NCBI GenBank assembly: GCA_950022295.1
Contig: OX465598.1
Coordinates: 175,106,001 to 175,170,000 of the forward strand
Length of the DNA: 64,000 nucleotides
Direction: 5' to 3'
From: Bromus sterilis
Lineage: Eukaryota > Streptophyta > Magnoliopsida > Poales > Poaceae
Shown here: positions 34,931 to 46,698 of the stretch, in pieces
How the letters are laid out: each line of letters opens with the position of its first letter
Position numbering within the stretch: position 1 is the stretch's first letter
Notes under the pieces: model-generated
What the model saw: only the letters and a program-made list of their open reading frames with translations
Databases searched by the model: none
Told to the model about the DNA's origin: nothing
Translations under genes and position numbers: made by a program

Positions 34931-35862
34931 CGGCGAGAGTTGGGAGGGCGCGGCGACGATGAATTTGGCGTTCTCCTCCTCGGCGGCCGGCGGCGAAGTC
35001 TTGGTGCTCGCGACATCTTTGGTGCGGATCGGGCTCAATTGGCGCGGCGGCTTGAGGAAGTCGACGTCGGGGAGGACGAAGGACACGCTGGGGGGGCGAG
35101 GTGTGGCCTCTGGCCAAGTCGGTGCGAGGCGGCGCTCCGTCGTGGTCTCGGCTGCTCGCAGAATCCGGCGAGAGAGGGAAGGAGAGAGAGCCAGAGGAGG
35201 GGGAAAGAACTGGGGGGTTCTGGGCGAGCTGCGTGGCGCTCGCGGAGAGAAGAGGAGGCTCCAGAAGCCCTCGGTGGCGTCCACGGCGCTCGGCTCGCCA
35301 CCGAGCTGCTTCGGGCGCCGGGGAGGAAGAAGACAAGGTGGTGCTGGTGGGCTGGGATGGAAAGGTAAGTTGGGCCGGGGGGGCCCGGTTGGGTGGGCTC
35401 CTTTTCCCCCTTTTCTTTTTTTCTGTGTTTTGTTTCTGTTTCCTTTTCTGTAATTGGTTTTGCCCCAAAATAAATAGCAGAGCAATTTTGTAAAATGCCC
35501 AAACATTTTTATAAATCCTAGGTGACCAGTAGCAAGTCACTTGTAGAGTTTGAGCATTTTTGAAAGTCAATATATTTTGAATTTCAATCCAAATAGGGTT
35601 ATTTTAATTTCCAAAGCCACTGTTTGAATATTAGAAAATTCCATGTGCATGGGATTGATCCCAAACCACTTTTAAAATGATCAGCATCATTTATAGGAAT
35701 TTTCCATATGTTCAAAAGATTTTTGGAAAAAGATTTTTATCTGGCCATTTATTTAAATTCTCAGGGCTTTTATTTTCCCCATTTTTGAATTTCTTTTGAA
35801 AATTTTGCATGATGCAAAGGGATCAAACAACCCTAGCACTTACCCTAGTTGGGGTTCTGACA
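34931..35862 (-). repeat. 5' LTR of element B, second piece
   Basis: This matches 15942-16874 of the B 3' LTR and ends GGTTCTGACA, the LTR start on the reverse strand. It is followed by the target-site copy TTCCT. Open frames on both strands (34874-35570) duplicate those of 15619-16582 and reflect GC-rich U3 composition. Confidence 0.94.
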
Positions 35863-35867
35863 TTCCT
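35863..35867. repeat. Target-site duplication TTCCT, right copy, of element B
   Basis: It matches 13115-13119 exactly and lies directly beside the B LTR terminus at 35862. Confidence 0.93.
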
Positions 35868-36759
35868 GCACTTGTAGAAGATCATGCCTGACCTCGGCTG
35901 CTGATGCGGCCTAGGTGGCCTCGCGTGTGGTGGTGTAGAGCGAGGCCCCTGCTGAACTGGTACGGCAGTGCGGGAAAAAGTGCGGACAACTGCCCGCTCT
36001 GCTGCAACTGCTGCATCTGCGGTGGTGCCTCTGTAACCCAAGTCTTTGCCTTCTTGTGAACCATCACTCCGGAACTGTGCTCTCTCTGGCGCTTCATTTC
36101 TACATCCCACTCTGCTCTGGCTGACTCCTGGCGGATAGCCTGATCCACGAACTGCGAGAACAGAGTGGGGCTGCACTAGGTGAGTGCGTACTTGATCTCT
36201 ATGCTGAGACCTCAACAGAATCTGGCAATCTGCTTGGCCTCTATGCTGACCTAATCCGGAGCGTACCTGGCGAGCCTGACGAAGGCCAGGTTTTACTCCT
36301 GAACTGACCTGTCACCCTGTCTCAGAGCCAAGAACTCCCCTCGCTTCCTGTCCATCAAGCCACTCGGAATATGTGCTGCTCTGAAGTCTGCGACGAATTT
36401 TGCCCACGTGATGATAGCATCGCCCTTGTTGGCCTTTTAGGTATCTTACCAGCTGGCTGCTGCACCCTGAAGTTGAAGGAGGCGAAGGTGACGTAGTCAA
36501 CTGGTCTGATAGTGTTTGCATTGAAGTGCTTCTTGATCTTTGCGATCCAATCATCCGCTTCCAGCGGGTCTCGAGCCTCGATGAACCTGGGGGTGTTGAT
36601 AGCAAGGAACTGCTGCAGAGTGGTGTACTATGGTCGATCACTCCTCTGGACAGTCTGGTTCTGCAGCATCTGTAAGATCGCAGCTGTGCCCTGAGCCACT
36701 GCGGTCACAGCCTCCCCAAGGAGAGGGTTCTCTGGCGGCGGCATGTTCGCTCTTGGCAT
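35863..36759 (-). pseudogene. gag: Element C gag fragment, broken
   Basis: The start at 36759 gives MPRANMPPPENPL, then a stop near 36628, after which the same frame continues with PLEADDWI, the typical gag segment. After a frameshift near 36440 the text GLMDRKRGEF is readable, as in A's gag. A further frame ends with YKC, the first half of a CCHC zinc knuckle whose first Cys appears as Phe. The remainder of the knuckle is at 13100-13119, across the B insertion. Numerous frame breaks make it a pseudogene. Confidence 0.85.
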
Positions 36760-37434
36760 CGTGTATACAGGAACACTTATGAGAACAAGGTAGAAACATT
36801 GACGAAACCAGAAGATAAAGCAATATTGACAACAAAACTTCCTCACGAGGTATGAGGAAGCCGAAGGCTGAATATCCACCAAGCTTAACCCAGAAATTCG
36901 AAAGCTAGGTGCTACTTGAATCCCCAAACCGAGATCATCCGAATCCAAGATAATAATCTGCTAGCGAGCACACAACAATATATACGAGTGGTTGAAGACC
37001 TGAACGTTGAGACATCTTCCCTGAGCAGCCCGCCGAAGCGGTCTCCTATAGGGGGAGGAACCACATCTGAAGGATGCCAACCATCCCTGTATAGGTGTTT
37101 CACCTGAGTTACGCCGTAAGTGAGGTGGAGCTGTCAACCCGAAGTGGCGGCTCAGTGTTCTCAACGTACGCCAACCCTTCTCGTCGCTAGCAAAAAATTA
37201 TAGAGGAATCGGGGCCTCATGTAAACGAGAACCTAGATTTTTTTTGAAAGGGGATAATTTGAAGAGAGAAAACAACGTTTCACTTCCTCACGGAAAAAGG
37301 GGTGGGAGAGTGTGGTAAGAAGAAAAAGAAAGAGTTCCTACTCTCCGATTTTTCCTTAATAACTACAAAATAGTTTCTAGAGTCAACTTCGGCCAGTAAG
37401 GGGTCCTACAGCCAGTCCTGCTCTGATACCAAGT
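36760..37434 (-). other. Element C leader and tRNA-Met primer site
   Basis: The reverse complement of 37420-37431 is TGGTATCAGAGC, three bases from the LTR terminus at 37435. The rest of the leader has no long frame and contains an A/T-rich run near 37230-37250. Confidence 0.85.
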
Positions 37435-40400
37435 TGTAAGGCCCCCGATGCGGTGCTAACTCGAGTTAGTCTCTTTTGCGTACCGCTCAAGTTAGTAGCG
37501 CATAAAAGGCCACCGACTCACGACACCCGCACTCGTGTCGCTGTCTGATTCTCGACAATAGGTATAAGAAAAATGAACTTAATACTAAGACATAAATATA
37601 TAGAGTCCAGGGCATACATCGCCACTTGTAATTATTACATCATCTCAGAGGTCCGTAGACCCAACAGTACATCATGCAACAAGCGGAAGACAATCACGAC
37701 CGAGTACGGTCAAAATCCAAATGGCCCTAGAGGGGGCAGCACATAGATAAGTCCACCCATAGATCGTCGGAACCCAACTATAGGATCTACTGAACCAAGT
37801 CATCCTCATCGTCGTCCTTCAGGGGCACCTCCACGAAGTATCTCCCGGTGCTCGGGTCGAGGTAGTAGTCAACTTCAGCGGCAGATCAGGCAAAACAGTA
37901 AAAGCACAAAAGGAAAACAGGGGTGAGATTATATCATTACAGGATAACTAACCTCCTACGGTAAGACAAGGTAAAAGGTAAAGGTTGCAGCCGCACTAGT
38001 ATATATGGTGGCTATCGTTCTATTAGAGTATAGGTAAGGTCCAAGAATGCACGTGACATCGTGTCATAAGTCTGCTATTCACCTACTTACGTCAAACATA
38101 ACAAAACCTGGATCTTCTCTCGATCCCCCTGGACGAAGAAAAGAAACTAAGGCACTCACACGGTAGGCAAATTTTAATTATGATCCAATTTGATGTTATT
38201 CTATGAACAAGACGTAGGCTCTGAGTCGTCCATAACCGTGGACACGGCGTTTCGAAAAGATTTAACCCTGCAGGGGTGTACCAACTACCCATCATAGGCT
38301 TCGCATGTACGCCCGGTTTCCACTTGGATAGGTAGCGCCTAAAATTCCGGAATGTCAGAGTCCGTCTAACTAACAACGCACAATTCCGGGTGGCCCCCGG
38401 TGAGTCGACATCCAACTGAAAAGCCGGCCGCGCTCTCGAATCGGTCTCTACCGTATGACTCCAGGTTTGGATTAAAGGTTAATCTCATATGAGACTGGGT
38501 CCTCAGCAGGTCAAGGTGGGCCAGCCTAGGAACAAGTCCTCCTGGACCAGGGTGGTTTGTAAACAACTGGGGTACCACCAGCACACACACGTTGCAAATA
38601 GTAAATCAGCTCGGGCCAACATTAGAACTGTTTGGAGCTAGGTAGGTAAGACAAGGGGGCCACAAGAACCCCACACACGAATAGGCATGCTCAAACAAAG
38701 AACCAATACCCGGAACTCGGATCCTAGGTGACTCAAATGGAACAAAGCACCAGGCGGGAACAACCCAGCCTCCCATCATTCGTCAAATATAATTTAACAC
38801 CATAATAATAAATATCAACCAACTTCTTTAATAACATGATATCCCAACCATAACATCGGGTAAGCAGCAAGTTTTCCTACTTATACTAAGCAATGGCTGA
38901 GCAGTGGTAACTTAGCAATACAAGGTTTTGCTGGGATGTGGGGATCATGGCTGTTTAGTTTTTGATTGTGGCACAAGCAAGGTGGATAGGTTCAACAATC
39001 GTTCTAGACTACAGCTAGGCAGGTAGGCAGAAAGGTATCAAGTAATGGTATAAATCTTCCCTTTGCCTGGGTAATCGGTCGACGGAAAAGACGTAGCAGG
39101 GTCCTCGGCTCGGTGTCAGAAACCTCCACGTGAGTGTTTACACCATGTCCATTTGAGTTGCACAAAACACCAAATGGACATCACCGTTTGAATCCCTGCA
39201 TTTTTCTACCCCAAAACCATATAAGACATGGCACCATTTGAATTTACAAAGCACATTTGCAAATTCAAATGAATTTAGGGGCCTAAGTGAAAATTTGCAC
39301 CACTTGCATTTTGGGAAAGGCTCAGATGATAAAACAAATATCACCCCACTGTTCCTTGGGAAAAACTACCCAAAACTCATATATGGGTAGCCATATTTGA
39401 ATTTTTGAGGAGCAGTTGCAAAAACCTAAAAAAAGGGGGTCCTATTTGCAAGTTTGCCATCACTACAATTTGGAAGGGGCAAAATGAAAAATGAACATCA
39501 CCATAATGATCAATGGCTCAAGCTACCCCAAATCCATATATTAGATTACATGTTTGGGGTAAAGTGTTTAAAGCTCAAATTCACATTTGAATTTGAATTC
39601 AAATCAAATTTGGAAATTTAAACAGAAAAGAAAAACTACAGAAAAGAAAAAGAAAAGGACTCAACCATGTGAGCTGGTCTCGGGAAACTCCGGCCCAACT
39701 CCAGAGTAAGCAATGGGCACAGCCCACTGACCTTACGGGCAACGTCTCGCTGACGCGAGGGACCCACTAGTCAGCCTCTTGGAGAAAAAGAGAAAAAGGG
39801 GGGCATTTTGCGCGGCCGGGGTACGAACCCGCGACGCCTCACTGACCACCCTGCCCCCTTTCCACTGCGCAGCTGTGTGTCTTCTGAACAGAGCAAGCAA
39901 TGCTGTCAACATAAGCAAGCTGTAGTGTTACGTCTGAACCCACGCTGAGCCTGAACCCGTCGACGACGACTTCTTCCGGCGAGCCCCACCTCGCGCTCCG
40001 GCCACCTCCACTCGAGCAACCATGGGGGAACCCGAGAGTGGACATCGGACTACACGGGGGCACACACTACTATCACCAACTCCTCTCCACCTTGCCGGAT
40101 TCTTCACGGGAACAGAGCGGCGACGAACCCCTCTGAAGATGCAGACCAACCCGGCGGCACGGCCAACTTCAGGCGTCCCGTGCGACAAGCACACGGCGCC
40201 TCTCACTGCTATCTCGCCGGCAGCTCCTAGAAGGCACTCCCACGAAAACGTGGGTGCCCTTCTTCCGTCCTGGGCCTCACCGGAGAGGACCCCAGGCTGA
40301 CCTGAACTTGCTGCGGCGCCGACAGACAGATGACGCGCACTGCAGACACGACGATGCGCTACTTACGCGGGGAAAAAGGGGCAGCCTTGGGTGCCATACG

Positions 40401-41619
40401 CACGCCCTGGAAGACTTTGGAGCACGAGGGAAGAGGTCCTCAACGCCCCGCGGCCCGGTGCGCACGAACTGCGCGGCGGCGCTGCGAAGCACGGCGACAG
40501 CTACGGTCCTACGGCTAAACTTTACATGCGAATGAGACAAGCGGAAAAGGGCGGCTGCAGCTCACCTAGGGGTTGCTGGAGGCGACCCTGAGCTCGGCGC
40601 AGAGGAAGCAGAGGAAGCAGCCGTCGTCGGGGAAGACGAGGTCCCGCGACAAGTGGTCGACGTCGCGGGCCCGATTCGTGGAGTTCCGGAGACGGGAACC
40701 GAGCGGTGAGATACCGGAGACGACGCGGAAGGCCGCACGGTCACGAACGAGGGAAGACGGCGGCGAATGGAGTCCTCACTGGAGGAACAGGGGAGGTCCC
40801 TTAGGACGAACCAGGCGGCGGCGGCGGAAATTGGAGGGAGGAAGGGGAATCTAGGGTTCCAGGAGGGGCCTGGGACCTCTGCTTATAAAGAGGAAGGCCC
40901 CTGGCCACGTCGACGGCCGGCGACGCCCGCGTGGACGCCGGTGTGAGAGGGGACGGCGAGGTCCCCCCGGCCACGCTGTAAAGATGAAGCACGAGGGCCA
41001 TGCGATTGGGATCCAACGGCGGGGCGCTCTCCCACTTACCGGTTCGTGGATGCACTGGAGCCCGAGTGGAGGCAGGCCAGCTGGGCTGGGCCTGGCTGGT
41101 CTGTCCCCGCAGAAAAAAAAACAGTGAAGGTTTTTTCCATTTTCCAAAAACAGAAGAAACCCAAGAATTCTTCAGGGAAAACTAGGAAAAAGAAAAACAT
41201 ATAAAAATGTGTTTTGGTAACCTTATAATATTCTCCATTTTCTCAAATTGGTTTGACCAATTTTTGAGCAACTAAAATATGGGGGCATTTTTGGAAATTC
41301 AAATCACATTGAACTGTGGCCCGCATTTTTGGAGTTGGTAAAAATGTTGCAAGGTTTTTAAAAAGCTTGGGAAGGGCAAGGAATTCACTATGCCAAGTTT
41401 GGGGTCAAGGGGAGCATGCATGCAACATAGAAAAATCTTCAAACACCCTTCTTGAACCACTTTGTTTGAATTCAAAAGCAAATCAAATGAACTCGAATCT
41501 TGTTGGAAAATTAAATCATCACATGAAATTCTAATCTGTAGCATCATGCCAAGTTATAAAGTCAACACACAAAGTACAATCTCATGCTGATTTCTATTTA
41601 TTGCACATGGGCTGTTACA
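37435..41619 (-). repeat. 5' LTR of element C (4185 bp)
   Basis: On the reverse strand it starts TGTAACAGCCC (41619) and ends GGGGGCCTTACA (37435). It is a different LTR family from A and B but retains a decayed palindrome core (38228-38280: CCTGCAGG retained, middle palindrome changed). An acidic frame (about 37799-37878) resembles the A/B/S/F mini-exon: DP, then TG, then YFVEV, then a run of Asp/Glu. The GC-rich stretch 39760-41130 produces many overlapping open frames that I do not consider genes. Confidence 0.93.
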
Positions 41620-44600
41620 CCACTCCTTTAGCTGTAATTGTTGTTGGATCTCAGAGTCGTGCCTCCATGATGAGCGTCGATACCACCATTGCAATTGTGG
41701 GTCTATTCTTCCCTGCTCCTCTTATTGTCCTCAAGTCGTCCAACATTGATTTTATCCTCGGGATGGATTGGTTGGGGGCACATGATGGCCATATCCACTG
41801 TGCCACTAAGACAGTTCAGCTCACTCACCCTTCTGGGAAGAAGATTCTGTACTCGGCCTGAACAGCTCAGCATGCCGAAAGCCATATATATGATCTGAAT
41901 GCATTGAATGCCTCGCCTCTTGAAGGGATCGAGAATGTTCCAGTCGTTCGTGATTTTACAGACGTCTTTTCGGAAGAACTACAGGGAATACCCCCAATCA
42001 GAGAAGTCGAATTCGTCATCGACTTGAAGCACGACACCGTCCCTATTGCTAAGAACCCATATAAGATGTTGCCTCACCACCTCCTTGAACTAAAGAAGGA
42101 GATCGACAGAGCACTTCACAAAGGCTTCATCCATCCAAGTTCCTCTGCTTGGGGAGCACCTTCACTCTTTGTCAAGAAGAGCGATGGAACGAACCGTTTG
42201 GTACAAGATTACCGACCTATCAACCAGGCAACAATACAGAACAAGTATCCGCTTCCTCGAATCAACGATCTATAAGATCAACTTGCTGGATCTACGATGT
42301 TCTCAAAACTCGACTTGAGGTTGGGTTACCATCAGATCCGGGTCCGTGAAGAGGACATTCCGAAGACCGCCTTCATTACTCGCTATGGTTCATATGAGTA
42401 TACCGTCATGTCTTTTGGCCTGACTAATGCCCCGGCCACTTTCTCCCTATTGATGAACTATATATTCATGGAATACCTCGACAGGTTTGTCGAGGTTTAT
42501 CTGGATGATATCTTGGTATACTCCAAGAATGAAGAGGAACATGCTGAACACCTTCGTCTTATACTTTAAAAGCTTCGAGAACACAAAGTCTATGCTAAGT
42601 ATTCTAAGTGTGAGTTTTGGCTTCCCAAAGTAACCTACCTTGGTCATGTGATTTCCAAGGATGGAGTTGCCGTCAACCCAGAACGTTTTCTGGCTATTCT
42701 TGACTGGACTCCTCCTACGACTGTCAAGCAAGTCAGAAGTTTCCTTGGCCTCGCTAGCTATTTCCGTCGTTTCGTTGAGAACTTCTCAAAGATTTCCAAG
42801 CCTCTAACTAATCTTCTTCAAAAAGGCGTCAAGTTCAAGTGGACAGACAAATGCCAGGAAAGTTTTCAAGCTCTCAAGGACAAGCTCACTTCTCCCCCAG
42901 TTCTTGCTCCCCTTGATACTCGGAAGGACTTCGTGATATACTGCGACTCGTCTCATCAAGGATTAGGTTGTGTCCTAATGCAAGAGCGCCGTGTGATTTC
43001 TTATGGATCTAGTCAATTGCGTTCTCACGAAGATAAGTATCCAACGCATGATGTCGAATTGGCAGCAGTTATTTATGCATTGAAGTTGTAGCTAGATTAC
43101 CTCGTTGGTAATTGTTGCGAGATCTACACCGACCACCAAAGACTGAAGTACCGGTTTATTTAGCCAGACCCGAATCTCCGCCGACAAAGATTGCTCGAGA
43201 AAATAGCTGATTTCAGCATGGATATTTATTATACCCCTGGAAAAGCTAATGTGATGGTTGATGCCCTGAGCCGCAAAGCCTACTGTAGTGAAATTGAAGT
43301 TCAAATACAACAGCCACCTCTGTATGAAGAGCTTCGAAAGTTGAACCTCGAGATTGTTCCTCAGGGTTACGTGAATAACCTGGTTTTTGAATCAGACCTC
43401 GACAACACCATCAAGTGGATACAAAAATGTGACTCTGACGTCGAGAACATTAAGAGGTATATCGCGAGAGGAAAGCCCTCATTCTTCACTGTTGCTGATG
43501 ATGGTACGTTGTACTTCAAGAATCGTTTAGTGGTTCCTCGAAGCAAGGAGAACCTGAATATGACCTCGGATTTCATGAAAGAAGCTCAGGATACCCCTTT
43601 CTCGATTCACCCTGGTAGCACCAAGTTGTACCAAGACCTTCGTCAGCGGTACTGGTGGTCTAACATGAAGCAAGAAATCGCTCTATATGTTGACGAGTGT
43701 GACGTTTGCCGTCGCGTCAAAGCCGAACATCAAAGAACTTCTGGAACTCTGCAACCACTCTGGGACAAGATCGAGATGGACTTCGTCACTAGTTTTCCCT
43801 GATCACAGAAGGGTCATGATGCTATCTTTGTCGTCATCGACCGATTCTCCAAGGTTGTTCAATTTCTTCCAGTCAAGGAGACAATCTCTGCTAGTCAGTT
43901 AGCATACTTATATGTTTCCAGAATTGTGTCGGTCCGCGGTATTCCTTTGGAGATCACTTCAGACCGTGGCAGCATTTTCACCTCAAGAGTTTTGGATAAT
44001 TTGCAAGAAACTATGGGCACTCACCTAAACTTCAGCACCGCTTATCATCCCCAGTCGCAAGGACAAGTTGAATGAGTCAATCAAGTGCTTGAATACATGC
44101 TTCGAGCTTGTGTCATCTCATTCGGTAAGAAATGGGAGGAATCCCTTCCATTTGCTGAATTCTCGTACAACAATAGCTATCAAGCTAGTCTGAAGATGGC
44201 ACCCTTTGAAGTTATGTATGGGTGTAAGTGTTGAACCCCTCTGAATTGGTTAGAAACTGGAGAACGAGCACTCATTGGTCCGGATATTATCCATCATGCT
44301 GAAGATCAAGTTCGTGTTATCCATGAACATTTGAAGACTGTTCAGTCCCGCCAAAAGAGCAACTATGACCGCAAGCACAAAGAAATGGTCTATCAACCTG
44401 GCGAACAAGCTTACCTCCGTGTCACTCCAATGAGGGGCACTCATCGTTTCTGGATTAAGGGAAAATTAGATCCTCGCTACATTGCGCCGTTCCGTATCCT
44501 CTCCAGAAGTGGACCGGTGGCATACCGGTTGGAGTTGCCATCAAACCTCTCTCAAGTTCATGATGTCTTTCACGTGTGACAATTCCGTTGCTGCTTCAAG

Positions 44601-44825
44601 GATCATATCCGAGCAGTGGATCATGAAATGCTGGAATTGCAACAGGACTTTTCTTATCGAAAACATCCGAGCCGCATTCTTGATAAATCTAAATGTCGAA
44701 CCCGCAACAAGACAACCAAGTTCGTCAATGTTTAGTGGTCAAATCATTCTGAAGATGAAGCCACTTGGGAACGCGAAGATCATCTTCGTGAAGAATACAC
44801 CGATATTTTTCCCTCTACTGCTTAA
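41620..44825 (+). pseudogene. pol: Element D pol, ten in-frame stops and no frameshift
   Basis: The track begins in the protease linker (FILGMDW near 41750) because C interrupts it upstream. It runs in a single frame through RT (YLDD near 42500), RNase H, the zinc domain (CDVCRR near 43700), the integrase core (SDRGS near 43960) and the chromodomain (WSNHSEDEATWE near 44740) to TAA at 44823. Internal stops lie at 41859, 42273, 42567, 43089, 43161, 43800, 44073, 44232, 44577 and 44733. By comparison with related elements, seven or eight fit C-to-T or G-to-A changes. It is dead but remarkably free of indels. Confidence 0.94.
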
Positions 44826-44846
44826 ATTGTCGGGACGAGAATTCTT

Positions 44847-44861
44847 GTAGTTGGGGAGATT
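44847..44861 (+). other. Polypurine tract of element D
   Basis: GTAGTTGGGGAGATT directly precedes TGTAACACCC, the start of the 3' LTR. The E counterpart, in reverse at 58335-58349, is GTAGTGGGGGAGATT. Confidence 0.8.
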
Positions 44862-45823
44862 TGTAACACCCTTAGTGTCATGTAAAAGTAATCACTTTTG
44901 CTAATAACAATTAATGTTGCTAATCATGCCTTGATCATATTTGCATTTGATCATATCAAAAAATCCTTTTGCTTGATATTAAATACAAGGTGATAAATAA
45001 AACGTTGTCCAAAAATTGTGCAACAAATTTGTAAAATGCCAAATAATCAGTGGATTATGTCCATATGGATGTGGGGAATTATTGAACTATAAAAGAACTC
45101 AAACAATTCAAAGCAGTGCAAAAACAACCTCATTTTCTAGTTACAAATTCAAAAGAAATACTAAATGATTTTTATTAATGACCAAACTTTTTGTGGCACT
45201 GCTTTAAAGTGCAACACTAATTTTGGAACAAGTTTCAACATTAACAAAATTCTTTTGAGTGCTAAACTAAATAAAAAAGCAGACTAGGTATTGGCAGAAA
45301 ACATAAATAGCAAAAACACTAAATGACGCCCCTAGACAAAGCCTCCCACTGGGCCCAGCCCAACCCCCTGGCCGGCCTAGCCCACCTCGCCCTTGTCTTC
45401 TTCCTCCCCTCCTATGTTCACAGTGCGTGGCGGCCATCCACGACACCACGCCGCCTTGGCACGCATCGCGCTGTCGACGATGAGGATACGACCTTGAGCC
45501 CCCCCTAGCGCAAACCCTAGTCGCTCCATGTCCTTCCCCACGCCAGAGTTCCCCCATTCCCCATCACCTCCCTCTTCCCTGCTTTCCTCCCTGGGCCGCC
45601 TGGCTGCTCCCCGTTGACGCGCCGCCGCGACCCACGTGGCCAACGACCTCCCCGCGCCAAGTGAAGTTGTCCAGTGCCTTCCCCGTGATCGCCTCCTTCA
45701 CCCCCTGCCACGAATTGAGCTGCGGGCCCCGTACACGACGACCGGGTCATCTTCCTCGCCGCCGATCACCATCTTCCTCTCAACGAATTCGTCGCCCTCT
45801 ATGATGCCCCCAAAATCAAGTCG
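44862..45823 (+). repeat. 3' LTR of element D, truncated by element E
   Basis: It starts TGTAACACCCTTAGTGTCATG and matches the LTR start of E (58334 leftward: TGTAACACCC, GGTGTCATGTAA), so D and E belong to the same or sister families. Only the first 962 bp of U3 are in the window. The sequence changes at 45824, where E's LTR end (TGTATAGT in reverse) begins. The remaining LTR should lie to the right of E, outside the window. Confidence 0.85.
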
Positions 45824-46698
45824 TGTATAGTAATCATACACGAAGGGTACACGAGAGAAATCAGGGTGCCAATATGAGAATATCACAACACAACACTAGA
45901 CACAAATAAGATGAAACTTTAAGTTACAAACCAGGGATCACGAGGATCCGAATACATAAGTTAAACAATCATAATATCTGAGTACATACATGGTTAGTCA
46001 AGTTTTGCCTTAAGAAAGCTAGCACAAATAACATCAGAGATACAGAAAGAAAAGGAAAGGCCTCCTGCCTGGGAACCTCCGAACTACTCCTGGTCGACGA
46101 AGAACTCGACGTCGTGGTAGGCTCCTCCTGGAATCTCCTGTTCCTGGGATCCAACGTCTGATGGCAGCAACCGGTCGAGTATATAAAACAAAATGGGGGG
46201 GGGGAATAAATCAAGGGTGAGTATCTAGCATACCCGCGAGTCTTACGTCCGCTACCAAGCATTTATGCATTTGTATCAAATGGAAAGGGGAGGTTCTATA
46301 TAGTGGACTGAAAGGTAGAAAGTCAGAATAAGGATGAGAAGCTAGGCCTATCGAAGACTAGCATCTTCCAACGATTATTGAAGCACAAGAAGAGAATAGC
46401 CAACAGTTCAACATCATGAATGTAATAACAATTTAGCAGAAGTTGTTGCAACATTGTATAATAGTAAGTTGTAATAATTAACAATTATAAATGCTTCCGA
46501 GTTCCCTTCCTCGACTTCCCTGGGAAGAAGATAAACCGGGACCAATAGTTTTATAGTAGTAGTGTGTAGTAGTAGGCTCTGGCTTCAGCATAAAGCGTCC
46601 TGTTACCGTGGACACAACTATTCGAATAGATCATCTTCCCTGCAGGGGTGCACAACTGTTCAGCCTGCACGCTCGGATCTCCAGGGTGGCATACACCT
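45824..46698 (-). repeat. 3' LTR of element E, R/U5 side piece
   Basis: This is the end portion of a reverse LTR. It carries the conserved core (46597-46652: CTATTCGAATAG and CCTGCAGG), a related intron-like stretch with a GGGTAT/ATACTC stem (about 46220-46245), and a frame with EFFVDQE and a stop near 46085. The exact left boundary (TGTATAGTAATC) is inferred because the second LTR is not in view; the distance from core to LTR end (about 800 bp) agrees with C. The piece is interrupted by G. Confidence 0.75.

Larger units (their letters stand above)
13120..35862 (-). mobile_element. Element B: Gypsy chromovirus with nested Copia element
   Basis: This is a complete reverse-strand element: 3' LTR 13120-16874, internal region 16875-21800, and 5' LTR 21801-24530 continuing at 34931-35862. 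It is flanked by TTCCT on both sides and inserted in the gag zinc knuckle of C. Comparing about 600 bp of the two LTRs by eye gives about 2% divergence, so it is older than A. Its gag-pol is a single open frame, but the RT catalytic motif is altered. Copia element H (24531-34930) sits in the 5' LTR, and 98 bp of that LTR (matching 15844-15941 of the 3' copy) are missing at H's right side. Confidence 0.95.
11832..41619 (-). mobile_element. Element C: reverse Gypsy chromovirus, in pieces
   Basis: The pieces in window are protease/RT (11832-13119), gag plus leader (35863-37434) and the 5' LTR (37435-41619). B (13120-35862) lies between the first two, and A interrupts C at 11831/11832. The rest of pol and the 3' LTR lie outside the window to the left. 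Identity of the two pieces follows from the B target-site duplication TTCCT (13115-13119 and 35863-35867) and from a gag zinc knuckle that runs across the join. C itself is inserted in the pol of D at 41619/41620. Confidence 0.9.

Noticed and set aside
40022..41147. Possible GC-rich gene in the C LTR
   Set aside because: Short overlapping frames on both strands, position inside a bounded LTR, no splice-supported product.
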